The notes under the pieces were generated by a model. It did not search any database. It was not told the DNA's origin and saw only the letters and a program-made list of their open reading frames with translations. Position numbers and translations under genes: made by a program. Positions 12,752 to 24,680 of a DNA stretch of 64,000 bases are shown piece after piece. Numbering within the stretch: position 1 is the first letter of the stretch; each line of letters starts with the position of its first letter. The stretch comes from Hydra vulgaris. Its lineage: Eukaryota > Cnidaria > Hydrozoa > Anthoathecata > Hydridae. The stretch covers positions 39,754,001-39,818,000 of the forward strand of contig NC_088930.1 in assembly GCF_038396675.1 (NCBI RefSeq), in the 5' to 3' direction.

Positions 12752-13420
12752 TTGCTAAAGTATTATAGAAGACGACGCCAGCAAATTAATTTTCATTTGC
12801 AATTAATAAATCAAATTATCTTCAGCTATGTCTCAAGACTTCGGTTAGTTTGGAAAAAATTGAGATCTCAAAACTTTTATTTTGATAATATGAATAAGTA
12901 TTGGACATATAAGATGTCCAATACTTATTCATGTAAGAATTAAAGCACCGAAAGAAAATCCAGAAGATTACATTAACCGCAAAGATTATCATTCAATTAT
13001 TCTTCAAGGTTTTGTTGACAGCAGATATCTTTTCCGAGATATACTTGTTGGTTGGACAGGTTGGAGTTTCAAAACTCTCGTGTGTTTAAAAACTCTCCTT
13101 TATACTTAGAATGCCAGCAAAAAAGTTTTCTACCAAATGATTTCTCAAGAAGCATAGCAGATTCCAATGCATATCTAAACGAATTGACACATCTGTTGAA
13201 AATTCTGTTAAAATAGTAAGTGCATTCTTCATAACTTTTGTGAAATCAGTAATCAAAGTTTCTCAGAAGAGTGGTTGCAAGGTATCGATGTTAATATGGT
13301 TAATATGAGCAATGGAAGAAATGATTCTGTTCGAATTGAAGCAGAAGAAACTCGGTCTGCAATAAAACAATATATTTCAAGTTGTATAAACCTTATTAAT
13401 AATAACTGCAACACATAATT
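12752..13420 (+). pseudogene. Harbinger transposase (DDE_Tnp_4-like), decayed
   Basis: Shifting frames encode RIKAPKENPEDYINRKDYHS, ILQGFVDSRYLFRDILVGW, SRVFKNSPLY and, further on, a HARBI1-like C-terminus (NFCEISNQSFSEEWLQ). NRK..HS, GW and SRVF.NS.LY are hallmarks of the PIF/Harbinger nuclease. A frameshift follows VGWTG, part of the region between NSPLY and NFCE is missing, and a 17-bp palindrome (12892-12930) has overwritten sequence just before IKAPKE. It is non-functional. Confidence 0.82.
12892..12930. repeat. Perfect 17-bp palindrome, 5-nt loop, in Harbinger ORF
   Basis: GAATAAGTATTGGACAT (12892-12908) and its exact complement (12914-12930) are separated by ATAAG. The right arm is in the transposase coding path, so the left arm is the probable inverted copy. 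Confidence 0.92.
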
Positions 13421-14575
13421 TTTCATAAAATAAAGATCTCTTTATTCGAAAAGGTATTAAGAGGTGACTAATTTAACTAAATTTAAAACTTTTCTCACTA
13501 CGTTAAAATATAATTATAAAAACAAATACAAACTTAATTTTAAAAACATAAATCTTTAATGATCTTAGACTATCTAGCTAGACAGCAATGTATATTTGAA
13601 TTGTGTAAAACTTAATTGTAAAAAAAAATTACGAAAGTAACACAAAATAGAAGAAGCTCAATGCTAGGTCTCAAACCTTATCTGATAAATCTTGCACTAA
13701 TTTTATAGAACCACTGGGAGAATGCGCAACTATTAAGTTGTAAGTTATTTTTACTCATTAATTTTTCAAACTATTATTCAAGCATTTTTTTTTTTTTAAT
13801 TATTAGCCGCACAAACATTCAATCCATTTATATTTGTACTTATCTTTTACAGCTTTTCATTTGGACGCGACGACTTGGTCATTAAATAGTCATTGAAACT
13901 TTCTTACCTTCTCCTTTGTTAACTCCATCAACATCGCTTCCTAAACAAACAGCTATAAGCAAAGCCTTACTGTATCATAGATGGTTTCGTTTGCTAAAGT
14001 TTCTAAGTTTACTGTTTCTAAAGTTAGGACAGTTGCTCAAGAATTCCGTGCAATATCTGTCTTGACAACATCTTAAATAGTTTTCATGTTAGGGATATCG
14101 GACAAAGAAAAAAAATAACTATTTCCGCCAAATAAATTTGGCAGAAAAATGTTTCCAATTTTAGTTTAAACTATAAGTTTTTATCTTACGCTTTAAAGTA
14201 TAAAAAATAGACTTTTAAATGTTTTCTTCGAGGCGTGTTTTTTGTAGTTTAAACTATAAAAAATATATTTTTTTGTTTTGCTTAGTATCATGTAAATTCA
14301 TGTGTTGAAAGAAGTGCCTAATTTTAAACATTTTATAAGTGTCGAATACTGGAGAACAACAACGTTGATCTTAAGATGTTGTCCTGTGTTCGACATTTTG
14401 ACATTTCAGGAGCTATAACTCCTTTATTTCTTTTCAGACACCATTTACTCTAAGTGTATTGTAAAGAGCAACTATCCATTTACACAATAAAACTTTGAAA
14501 TCAATCATTTATGAAATAATGAGTGAGAAATTATTTGTATAAGACTAGGTAAAAAAACATCAATCACTGAGTGGT
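13421..14575. other. Interior of Harbinger element, no recognised gene
   Basis: AT-rich spacer between the two Harbinger ORFs. I see no further domain. Confidence 0.5.
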
Positions 14576-14632
14576 TTACTCTCTTTCTCACTTTCTCTTT
14601 CTCTTTCTCTTTCTCCTTCTCTCTCTACATGT
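14575..14632 (+). repeat. Pyrimidine (CTCTTT)n tract
   Basis: A near-pure C/T run, CTCTTTCTC repeated about nine times. Confidence 0.9.
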
Positions 14633-14707
14633 GTATATACATTATTATATACACTATTTGATAATTAATGATCAAAATATTTAAAAACAAGCAATAGAAA
14701 AAAAAAG

Positions 14708-15288
14708 CTAACTAATTTTTCCATACTCATTTTGAGCAATTCCGTTTCGATAAAAAAATTTGCCTCCTTTTTCTTTTATTTTTGGCAATGCCGTACTTCT
14801 TCTTTTATCAGTTGAATTATTTTTAGGTGTACTTTCAAGTGATGTTGAAAAAAACTCTTTATCCGTCTCACCTTGTGCTTTTATAAAACTTTTCATGTTT
14901 GTATCAAGTCTTTCAAATAAAAGTTGTCAATCTTGTTAAATGTGATGGAAATGTAGTTGGTCTTTCTCTTACAACTCCATCAATTTCATTAAAACAACAA
15001 GGTACTTTATGTGCTGATGCTCCAGTAGCATTTCTTTTATTGTCCATATAATTTCTATATGTACAGAGCAGAGTGTGTATTCTTGTTTTACAAGAACCTC
15101 CATCTCGATCTAAGTATCCAGCTGCTTTGACATATATAGTCACATCATCCCATATTTTGTTCTTTCTCATACATGACTTTAACTGTACCTGAATGTTTTC
15201 TTCTGACCATTTCTATATAAGTATTTTGTTTCGGTCTCATCCCAATGTCGTGACCTTTTGACAACTTTTTTTTCTAGTGTATCCATTA
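14708..15288 (-). pseudogene. Harbinger Myb/SANT-like DNA-binding protein, frameshifted
   Basis: It begins with ATG at 15288 (MDTLEKKVVKRSRHWDETET). A frameshift leads into KNKIWDDVTIYVKAAGYLD, then GSCKTRIHTL, YRNYMDNKRNATG, VPCCFNEIDGV and a second shift to a Lys-rich tail ending at 14708. Spaced Trp and W-DDV plus C+.RIH..L..Y...D are typical of the Myb_DNA-bind/SANT-like partner protein of Harbinger transposons, which carries the transposase to DNA. Confidence 0.72.
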
Positions 15289-15444
15289 AAGTATTTTATT
15301 TAAGCTAATAGAAGAAAATTTAATTATTCAAACACAAGTCATACTATAATACACATAAATATATGCTTAAATGTATCATATATGGCATAATAGAAATAAA
15401 AAGAGAAAACATTTATAAATATATAATACCAATATAAATATATG

Positions 15445-15445
<1 letters not shown>

Positions 15446-15521
<76 letters not shown>

Positions 15522-15523
15522 TC

Positions 15524-15584
<61 letters not shown>

Positions 15585-15599
15585 TAAATTCATATATAC

Positions 15600-15632
<33 letters not shown>
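15446..15632. repeat. (TA)n arrays with ATTCATATATACATA spacers
   Basis: Three TA blocks separated by related AAATTCATATATACATA spacers adjoin the 3' end of the Penelope element. Confidence 0.95.
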
Positions 15633-15636
<4 letters not shown>

Positions 15637-15721
15637 AATTATGTTAGTGTATTTTACAAATAGAGTGCTCAATGTTCTTAAAGAACAGAGCAATAATAAA
15701 TTAGTAAAAAACACTTATCTA

Positions 15722-15778
15722 ACTTTTATCTTCGACTTGAAGTTTCACCATTGCTGGATCATCAGGAAGAGTTACTAA
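15722..15778 (-). ncRNA. Hammerhead-ribozyme-like motif in Penelope end
   Basis: The minus strand reads TAACTCTTCCTGATGA, then CCAGCAATGG, T, GAAA, CTTCAAGTCGAAG, ATA, AAAGTTAG. This gives core boxes CUGAUGA and GAAA, stem II CCA/UGG with a GCAA loop, stem III CUUC/GAAG, and stem I UAACU/AGUUA around a possible AUA cleavage site. Penelope elements are known to carry hammerhead ribozymes. There is one extra base at the stem III/cleavage junction, so activity is uncertain. Confidence 0.5.
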
Positions 15779-15931
15779 ATCTCAAAAAATACAATTTATA
15801 GAAAAAAATATTTTACAGGAAGTTATAAATTATTATAAAAATTTTTTAATTTCTATATTTTTTTGTTAACGGGAAGTTACAGAAAGTAATTATGAAATAA
15901 TTTTCTTTGGAATGGGGATAGTTTAATTTGG

Positions 15932-17037
15932 TCATTTGTTTTTATAATTTTTTAAGAGGTATTTATCTTCGTGCCTACATTTAGAAATTAATTCAGATTT
16001 TTTATTTAATAAATTTTCTTGATTTAAATGAGTAATTATTTCAAATTTTTCTTGCAAACATAGCATACATTTTTTAGAAATGTTATCATAGGCAGGGGCA
16101 GATTTTAGAATAGACCATTGTAAATTAAAATTTTTTATTTTTTTCTTTTAAATCCCAAATATATTTTGACAGCATAGTCTCTTTTGAATATTTTTTGTGT
16201 TTAAACGATTGTTTGTGGTTGGCATAACGTTTTTTCCATTCCCGTCGGTTAAGCCAATATATTGTTTATCAGGGTTGTTTTGTGAGGAAACAATGCACTT
16301 GTAAATTAAATTTTTCGAAAGGCATTTTCTATTTAAAGGGCAATCTATTTTTTGTTTACAATTACAATAATCAGTGTTTTTTTCTTTTATATGTTCATTT
16401 TTATTAATTAACGAGTAGTTGTGGCCTTTTATAATTCTTTCTAAATTTTTTGTACAACTATAACTTACTTTAATGGTATTTCTGTTAAAAATCTTATGTA
16501 ATTTATTAGAGGGAGGAAAATGTTTGTCTACTAATTTTAGAAAAATTTTACCTATATTTGTTGAAACATTTTTGCTGTACGGGGGGTTGAACCAAATTAT
16601 GTTTCTATTTCTATTACGCTTTTTTGCAATTTTCTTTTCAAATTTTAGCTCGAAATTTTGAAAGCCACTTTTTTTAAGGGCATCTTCATAAACGCGTTTA
16701 GAGGAGTTAAAAATATTTTCATTAGAAGAGTTTTGGTTTAGCCTATTGTTATTTGAAATTGGAATTTGTTTTAGAATTTGAGGGGGATGGTTCGAATTTA
16801 CATTAATATACAATAATTCGTCATTAGGTTTTTTGTAGGGCTTATAGGAACTTTCTGAGAGGTTAAATGTGACATCAAGAAAATTCACTATTTTTAAATT
16901 TATATTTATTTCAATTAGGAAGCCAATATTTTTAAAAACTTTAATAATATCTTTTCTAATTTTATCGAGTTGTGGCCCTGATTTTTTATGCATTATTATT
17001 AAACCGTCGTCGCGATAAAGACCTAATTGATTAATTG

Positions 17038-17039
<2 letters not shown>
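15932..17039 (-). pseudogene. Penelope RT C-terminus plus GIY-YIG nuclease, frameshifted
   Basis: The open frame reaches the (TA)n border at 17039 without needing the internal Met at 16993, so the RT motif LGLYRDDGL belongs to it. It runs through the PLE linker domain and CIVSSQNNPDKQYIGLTD. One frameshift lies just after YIGLTD. In the shifted frame it continues REWKKRYANHKQSFKHKKYS, LSKYIWDLKEKN, APAYDNISKKCMLCLQEKF and HEDKYLL, and stops at 15932. Those are the expected C-terminal GIY-YIG features. RT fingers and palm before YRDD are absent. Confidence 0.86.
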
Positions 17040-17393
<354 letters not shown>

Positions 17394-17665
17394 ATTAAAT
17401 GTTTATATTTTTTCAATTTAAATGTATATATATAATTATTGTTTTCAATTTTTCATTGCAACTTTTTTTCATGGTGATTTAAAACAACTTTTCGGTTTCA
17501 AAATAATAAAAGTTTTTTAATAAGATGTTGTTTAATTTAGCAACTGTTTTTAAACTCGTTTATTTCAAACAAGGTTTTAAAAAGTAGCGTGAACGGAAAA
17601 ACGCGTCACTAGTTTAAATAACTACGATAAAACCAGGTTTTAATTTTGATGTGAATGGGGTATAA

Positions 17666-18540
17666 TAACATTACTTTATATCTATATTTTCATGAACCGC
17701 ATCTGGATTAAAAAACACTTATGCAACACATTTAACATTTACTGATTAGGATTAATAAACAGACTCTCTGAAATTATTATTGAAAACAATCTTTTTTTGC
17801 TTTTTTATTAGCGAAAACTATAATTATTATTATCCCTTCTTACGACTGAGTTGTATCCGGAGTGGTATAAAGAATTGTATTTATTCTCAACATGTTTGTC
17901 TGATAGACGCACCTGTTCTAAAGTGTCTCTATAATCATTTTTTTAAATCAATTTTAGTTTACTTAAGGGTCATTTACCTTCTGCGATAGGGGTTGGCATT
18001 GCGTTAAATTAGAACTAGAATACATTTAGTTAGGAAAATAGGCTTTAGCTCTTTTGAGTATTTTTGGTTAAGAAAACTTAAAATTTTTCCAGAAGTGAAA
18101 AATGAAGACTCCCTATTAAGATACAAAATATCTTTTATAAAGTTGTCTTATATTTCGTAATTTTAGTTTTTACCAATTCTTGATTTTGTAACTAGATGAA
18201 TGAGAATTTAAACAAACAGTTTTCACAATCCTACTTTTAAATTGAATTTGTTGAATGAAATGACAAAGCGCAATGTTAAAGATATTAACTTCAAGCTTAT
18301 GTTCGTGGAATTTTTAGTAAAAAACTGCATTTCCAGAGGCTTGTAAAGCATGATCTTTTATCTACAGGGGCTGCTGCTGAAAAAAATATCTTAAATTTTT
18401 ATTTATTACAATAAACAACAAAACTTATTCATAAAAAGTTTAATATTGATGAAGGAAAGCGACACCTGGCTTTAATATGCTGAAGATTGACAATGCTGCA
18501 GCCAAAATAACATCAAAAACATACTTTTTAAAAGAGTTTA
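17666..18540. other. No recognised gene
   Basis: AT-rich sequence between the Harbinger right end and LINE fragments. There are no supported domains. Confidence 0.45.
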
Positions 18541-18845
18541 TTGTCGGTGCATCAGTTATATCGCGCGTTAGTTTATTTCAATAGCTGGAGATCTGCGACA
18601 CCGAATTGATTTTTTGAGACAACCAAGAATATTATTGCCTACCCAAGCTGCTGCTTCTACATGTACATGGCTTGCATTTTTTCACAATCAGAGGAAAATC
18701 AATTGATAACTCATGTGATGTTGCCATCATTGTCTTATAATTTGTCATGGTTATAAATGCAGTCTAGTAAGTCATTAATAAAGAACACGAACAGCAATGA
18801 TGTAAAAACTGATCCTTGAGAGACAACATTTTCATTATAATTAAT
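18541..18845 (-). pseudogene. Non-LTR reverse transcriptase fragment
   Basis: The minus strand encodes VSQGSVFTSLLFVFFINDLL, matching the GVPQGSVL.PLLFVFFINDL motif of LINE reverse transcriptases, followed by decayed sequence. It is short, with stops. It abuts the plus-strand LINE fragment, giving a head-to-head pair. Confidence 0.6.
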
Positions 18846-18849
18846 TATT

Positions 18850-19790
18850 TCCTATTTTTAAGACAGGAGATCCGACTAATATAACAAATTACAGACCTAT
18901 TTCTGTTCTTCCAGTTTTTTCAAAAATATTAGAAAAAATAATGTATATCAGAGTGTACACATACGTAATTACCAATAAACTCCTTTACGAAAATCAGTTC
19001 GGTTTAAAAAAAAAAAAACTCAACCAACCATGCTATTCTTCAATTAACACGTTGTATTAACGAATTTTTCAATAGCCTAAAATTTACACTTGGTGTTTTC
19101 ATTGACTTGTCAAAAGCTTTGACACGGTCGATCATAATATTTTGCTTAAAAAACTTGAATTTTATGGCATAGAAGGTAAAACTCTAAATTGGTTCAAATC
19201 TCTTCAACCAAAAGCAATTTGTTTTTAACAAAGATTCCCAACCTCAAACATTAATAAACATAACACACGGTGTTCCACAATGATCCATACTAGAATCACT
19301 TCTTTTCATTATATATGTAAATGATCTTAACAAAGCATCCAATTTAGAGAATATATTTTTTGCAGACGACACAAACTTGTTTCAGTTACATGAAAACATA
19401 AACATACTCTTTAATAATATGAACTGAGAACTTGAAAAAATTTCATTTTGGTTTAAAATAAATAGATTACCCTTAAATTTGGAAAAACAAAATGGATACT
19501 TTTCTATCCAAACTATAAAAAACAGATACTGCCTGTAAATATGACTGATCTTTTTATCAACAATGTCATTCTAAAAAGAGAAATGAGAAAATTTTTAGAA
19601 GTTTTTATTGAAGAAAATCTGTCTTGGAAATCACACATCAATGATATTTCTGATAAAGTTGCGAAAAACATTAGAATTCTATACAAATCTAGAGATATTT
19701 TAAACAAAAAGCAACTAACACAATTATATTACTCCTTTATTCACTGTCATATCAATTATGTTTATTTTTCATTTAACTACTTTCTTTTAA
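18850..19790 (+). pseudogene. CR1/Jockey-like LINE reverse transcriptase, decayed
   Basis: Successive frames encode [80 protein letters not shown], and a thumb/connection part ending with YKSRDILNKKQLTQLYYSF. The catalytic FADD is intact, but there are several stops (PQ*S, N*E), a deletion near FKSL, and a frameshift at the A-run near 19010. It belongs to the same family as the minus-strand LINE at 26.2-28.5 kb. The 3' UTR is absent. Confidence 0.85.
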
Positions 19791-20058
19791 TTTTAGTTTT
19801 ACTATAAATTATTTGTTTAATATTGTTTATAATACAATTTATGCACCTTTTAGTTCTTAACTACCCAATGCTGTGTGCTAGAAGGTTAATAACATAACTG
19901 CATGGTAGGCAGCTAAATATCTTTTTAAAATAAACTATTATGAAATTAGTTTTTCAAATAGATATCACAAATTTACAAATGCTGCATGAACTATTAGCTA
20001 AGCTCTGTGAGTACACACAACTCAGGGGTTCCTTCTAGAATTTTTTTATATAGTTATT

Positions 20059-20060
<2 letters not shown>

Positions 20061-20141
<81 letters not shown>
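20061..20141. repeat. (TA)n microsatellite
   Basis: About 80 bp of TA inside the P-like element. Confidence 0.96.
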
Positions 20142-20146
<5 letters not shown>

Positions 20147-20506
20147 TATACATATTTATTTTTCTAGTTAATTTGGCAGCCAAACTGCCAAATGAGCTAA
20201 AACAAGGAAAATATATTGTTATCACTTATAGTTGAGTCAAACATGAGGAGCTAGATCAATTATTATTTTCAAGAAATCGACTGATCTCAAAGCAGCACTT
20301 GCTAATGCATTTTGAATTCCAATTTCATTTGGAAAGAGGCAATCTATTAAAACAACTAATTAATTTGGAAACACCTTTCTGTTTCTTTGCATATAACACT
20401 TATGGTTGGTTTAATCAAACCTCCTATCTTTGAATTTTAAAAAGCTCTTTTGTTTTAAATGAAAAGGGAGTACTAGTGCATTCTGACATTTAATGAGGAT
20501 ATTTTT

Positions 20507-20965
20507 TTAAGTCATTTTATCTAAGTATCCAGCAATATATGGGATCAAAGTTTTTTTGTATTCAAATAGATTGTTGGAATTTGGAATATCTGCATTATGG
20601 TGATCACTAACTGTTGGTTCTCTCTCCAACAAATTATATTTTCTTATTAATTCAATTCCAGTAAAAGATATTTTAGTACTAAAATCACCAAAAGAATCGT
20701 CTAAAACATATATATGAGTTTTATCTCTGATGCTGCAGTTTTCATTTGAAAATTGAACGGTACTTTGCATAAAAAGTTATTTATATGTGAATTGTTGGCA
20801 ATTGATATTGCTGCTAAACATTTCTGCAGATCTCACAGCACCAAAAAAGAGCTCTAGATGGTTTTGACTGAGCTTATATGATAATAAATAATTTAATGGT
20901 GAACCTTCTTTTTCAACCCAGTCAAGAAATACCTTTAGCAGATTTAATTGCTGCCAAATATCCAA
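20507..20965 (-). pseudogene. P-element/THAP9-like transposase C-terminal fragment
   Basis: The minus strand encodes LKVFLDWVEKEGSPLNYLLS followed by YKLSQNHLELFFGAVRS, then, after a stop and frame change, LIPYIAGYLDKM. LLSYKLSQ.HLELFF..VR and Y.AGY are diagnostic of P-element transposases. In-frame stop TAA near 20776 and loss of the THAP and N-terminal catalytic parts make it non-functional. Confidence 0.8.
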
Positions 20966-21680
20966 TGAAATCAGTTTTTCGATTATACAAGATCATTTGT
21001 GTAGCAGTAATCTCTTTAAGACTAATGATATTCTTCAGCAAATCATTTTCTTGAATTTAATGTCATATAATCAATCTATTATGCAAATAAACTCAACAAC
21101 ATATTTATAAAATTATTTAATAGCTATTTACAGTTCATTAACATAAAAAAAAGTCAGCAATCTGTAATATATAACCATAATACTTAACAGCAGGTAAGCA
21201 GGATATTTAATTAAAGTTAAGGAGATATTCCAAAGAGGAGGAAATGTTTTGAACATTTCTATATAAAGATATAAATAAATTTTTTTTAAACAAATGTATT
21301 TTTATATACATTTGTTTCTTCATTTGTATTGAGTGATTATCCTTCAAACTATAAGAAACTATTATTTACTTTTTATTTGTTTTAAAAGTTGTTATAAATA
21401 ACTATAATTCAGACCTGGTTTTTTTTTTACCAGTATAAGTGACACCTAATAATATTTTATTCAAATAATTTATGCAATAATAGAATTCAAGTATAATATA
21501 ATTCTAGAAGGAACCCCTAAGTTTTTGTATACTCACAGCACTCAATTAACAATTCATGTAGAATTTGTACAAAATGGCATCTTACTACAAAAAATAAAGA
21601 ATATAGTAGTAGAGAATATAAAGGGTAGAAATGATTGCCGTTTATCATACCGTTATGTTATTAACCTTTTAGCATACAGC

Positions 21681-21725
21681 ATTGGGAACTAAAAACTATA
21701 AGACTTATAGTTTTTAGTTCCCAAT
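21681..21725. repeat. Perfect 22-bp snap-back palindrome at the P-like element end
   Basis: Arms 21681-21702 and 21704-21725 are exact complements with a single-base loop. The left arm covers the last bases of the transposon TIR and its flank, and the right arm is an inverted duplicate of it. Confidence 0.93.
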
Positions 21726-22214
21726 ACTTATACATAAGACTTAACTAAATTTGTAAATGCCATTTAATAATAAATTCAATTATACAAAAAAATAATTTAT
21801 TTTTTTCTCCAATATTTATAAAATTCATTTGTTTTTTTTTATTTTTAACAAATTTATAAGCTTATTTTTTTTTTTTTTTTAGTAATTTGATATAGCCATT
21901 TAAATTGTATATCGGTTTCACCGCTAGGAACTAAAATCGCTGCCATCTTGGGAGGCCAATGTTAGCTTCAACTTTTTTTGGAAAAAACAATAGAACCAGC
22001 TATCCAGTTATATTTTGAGATCAGTGGTACCAACCAAGTAGTTTGTAATGTCCATAACAACGCCATAGCAACCAATACATAGCAAACAAAAATATTTCCA
22101 ATGTATAACTGCAAAAATCTATATATTTTAATAATTAAAAAATATTTGAGTATTATAGCCTATCATGTTTATTTTTTTGGTCATAAGTTGAATGATCATT
22201 CGGATTCTTAATAT
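21726..22214. other. No recognised gene
   Basis: AT-rich, with homopolymer T runs (about 21865-21880). There are no supported features. Confidence 0.45.
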
Positions 22215-22895
22215 AGGTGGCCGGTTCTAGACAAGAATTCAGGAAAGCCTTTCTAGGAAAGAAACATGAAAATTCTTGCTATGATAGAAAAAAACATGAT
22301 TACTTTTTAGGATAGAATAATTCAAGGATAGAAAAGAAGAAAGAAATACATATATCCTTTCTGGCAAAGAAAAATGAAAAACTTGAAATAGAAATCGCAC
22401 AAGTAAAAGTCATTTTCTTTCTAGCAAAGAAAATTGGAAAAACGTACTAGCAAAGAAATTTTAGAAAAGAAATTTTAAAAACGTGCTAGCAAAGAAATTT
22501 TAAGAAAGAATTTGCGCGCAATTTGGTAATTACAGTTATGATTTTTAATTGAATAAATGTTAAATAATTATAATCGCATTAATTTTTTTGGATTAATGAA
22601 ATAAAATTCTGTCGTAGCAAGTTTTTTAGATTTATTAAATAAAATTCTTTCCTAGCAAGTTTTTCGCATTTATTAAATAAAATTCTTTCCAAGCAAGTTG
22701 TTTACGTTTATTAAAAAATATTCTTTCTTAGAAAGTATTTCAAGTTTCTTTTCAAAATTTCTGCCAAAAAATATTCTTTTGTAAAAATTCTTTTCTAGTA
22801 AGGTTTCTTTATTTCTATCATAAAACATTCTATTCTGAAATTATTCTTTCCTAGTTTTCTATCCTCATTTTATTCTTGTCTAGCATGGCACACCT
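22215..22895. mobile_element. Foldback MITE built of short subrepeats
   Basis: The ends AGGTGGCCGGTTCTAGACAA and, on the other strand, AGGTGTGCCATGCTAGACAA form a TIR. The left half is a series of GAAAGAA/CTAGCAAAGAAATTT units. The right half is a series of complementary AAATTCTTTCCTAGCAAGTTT units, each about 30-40 bp. The whole element can fold on itself. There is no ORF. Confidence 0.78.
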
Positions 22896-23013
22896 TAATT
22901 ATATAGGTTGTTTGCTATTTAAATTTTTACAAAGGTTGTTTGAAGCAGTATTTCTAGTGTTTTAGAATTTTTTAAGTTATACTATTTACTGTTTGTACTA
23001 TTTTAAAAGCATA

Positions 23014-24680
23014 ATGCCTAAAGGTAACAAGTAGAGTTTTGTTTAAAAAAAGAAAAGAACTAATGTTCACCTTTTTAATCATTGTAAAAATGATCAGCAA
23101 ACAAACTTTTATCTAACACAACATCAACAACCACAAAAGCAGAGTACCGTCCAACAACAATTTTCTTTCGAAAAAAATAATCTCGAAGATACTGAATACT
23201 ACTTCATTTTGATTGATATGACTATTTTGAAGAAAATGTTTGAAATTGTTGTAAATTATGCAACTCATCACTGAAAATAACTGATATATTAGATCTGAGA
23301 ATGGGGTTTTCACATTGCATTGAGTTATATTGTAAGAACTGTGAAAAAACAAACCAGTTTTTTTAGCTCAAAAACTATTTTTACTTTAAATAATGTAGGC
23401 AGAGAGCTATATAAAGTGAATATATGTTCAGTTGCTGCATTTCCGTGAGATTGGATTAGGCTTTAAGGCTATTGAAATTTTTGCAATGAGTATGAACACA
23501 TGTATTATTTCTGAAAATGCTTTTAATAATTTAAACCAAAAAAATGGTCTAGTATATACTATTATATGAATGCTGCAACTAAAAGTATGAACAAGGCAGC
23601 CCAAGAATGCATAACAAATGATCTCTAAGGTCCCTACTATCATTGTATTACAATTGATGGCATGTGGCAAAAGCACAGGTATTTGTCTCTCAATGGAGTC
23701 ACAACAGCATTGATTGAATGAAAACTTTCAAAACATTGTAGTGCTTGTCAATAGTGGGAAAATAAAACTAATAGCCCTGAGTATGATGAATAACCATGTA
23801 TGCAATATCAACCATAAAGGCTCTTCTGGTTCAATGGAATCAGCTGGTGCTATCTCAATATTTAGGCGCTCCATAGCAAAGTATAATTTTATATATTAAG
23901 AATATCATCATTCATCATTCAATGATGACACTTCATCATTCAATGATGTTATGCAAAGTGACTTATATAAGGAGTATAGTATCACTCCTGTAAAGTTAGA
24001 ATGCATCAGTTATGTGCAAAAATGTCTTGGCAATTGCCTCAGGAATCTGGTTAAAACAAATAAAAAGACACAGACCTGTCTGCAGGGTAAAGGTAAACTT
24101 ATAGAATCAGTAAAAACTCTCTCCAAAACTGTTATGGTTTAGCAATTAAAAACAATGTTGATAGTTTATATGCTATGAAAAAAGCAGTTTAGACAGTACT
24201 TTTTCACTGCACTAAATTTGATTATCAAGAATACCAACATAGAATGTGCCCGCGAGATGAAAATAGTCGGTGCAAAAATGACTACAAAAGTTTTATGGTA
24301 CAACCTCATACAAAGAACATATATCATTATCAATAGAAATTTTTGATTTATTAAAATCAATTTTTCAGAATTTATCATCAGATGAATTGCTTTCAAAATG
24401 TCTTCATAGTTGAACGCAGAATGCAAACGAGGTGCTCAATTCAATAATCTGGAAATGCTGTCCCAAAATAATTTTTGTGAACCGACCAACACTGGAAATT
24501 GGAGTAGATACTGCTATATTAAATTTTAACGATGGTCCGAGTGGTGTTTTGCCTGTATTATCAGAGTTTAGTCTTTTTAGTTATGCAACGTCAACCATAG
24601 CAAAGCAAAAAAGTTCTACTCACTTACGATTGTCAGTAAAAAAATCAATTCCCCAAGAAATAAAGAGACATAGTTAAAAA
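23014..24680 (+). pseudogene. Mutator-like transposase (arthropod/cnidarian type), decayed
   Basis: It begins MPKGNK. Scattered frames then encode YYFILIDMTILKKMFEIV, IGLGFKAIEIFAMSM, a TID-GMWQK-RYLSLNGV-TA block, CNINHKGSSGSMESAGAISI, LECISYVQKCLGNCLRNL, GKGKLIESVKTLS, and finally NSIIWKCCPK and EIGVDTAILNFNDGPSGV. The set DG.WQKRG..SLNGV, GSSG.MES.GA..IF, ECI.HVQK..G..LR and VIW.RCPK matches a widespread transposase family classed, to my recollection, as Mutator-like. Many stops and frameshifts occur. No TIRs were identified. Confidence 0.75.

Larger units (their letters stand above)
15633..17039 (-). mobile_element. Penelope-like retroelement, 5'-truncated
   Basis: The minus strand encodes the end of a reverse transcriptase (GLYRDDGLIIM), a linker with NIIWFNPPYSKNVSTNIGK and CNCKQKIDCPL, and a GIY-YIG endonuclease (YIGLTD). 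A 3' non-coding segment ends TTTGTAAAATACACTAAC next to (TA)n. The same 3' segment recurs on + at 29592-29760. The RT upstream of YRDD is missing at the TA array (17040). Penelope elements use the GIY-YIG nuclease to prime reverse transcription. Confidence 0.88.
19864..21686. mobile_element. P-like DNA transposon with long inverted ends, internally deleted
   Basis: Long, imperfect inverted ends run from 19864 (CCCAATGCTGTGTGCTAGAA) and its counterpart at about 21686 (CCCAATGCTGTATGCTAAAA on the minus strand) through to GGGGTTCCTTCTAGAAT at about 20021-20037 and its complement at about 21501-21517. AACTA flanks both sides (19859-19863, 21687-21691), possibly part of a target duplication. The interior carries the C-terminal part of a P-type transposase on the minus strand. 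Confidence 0.68.
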
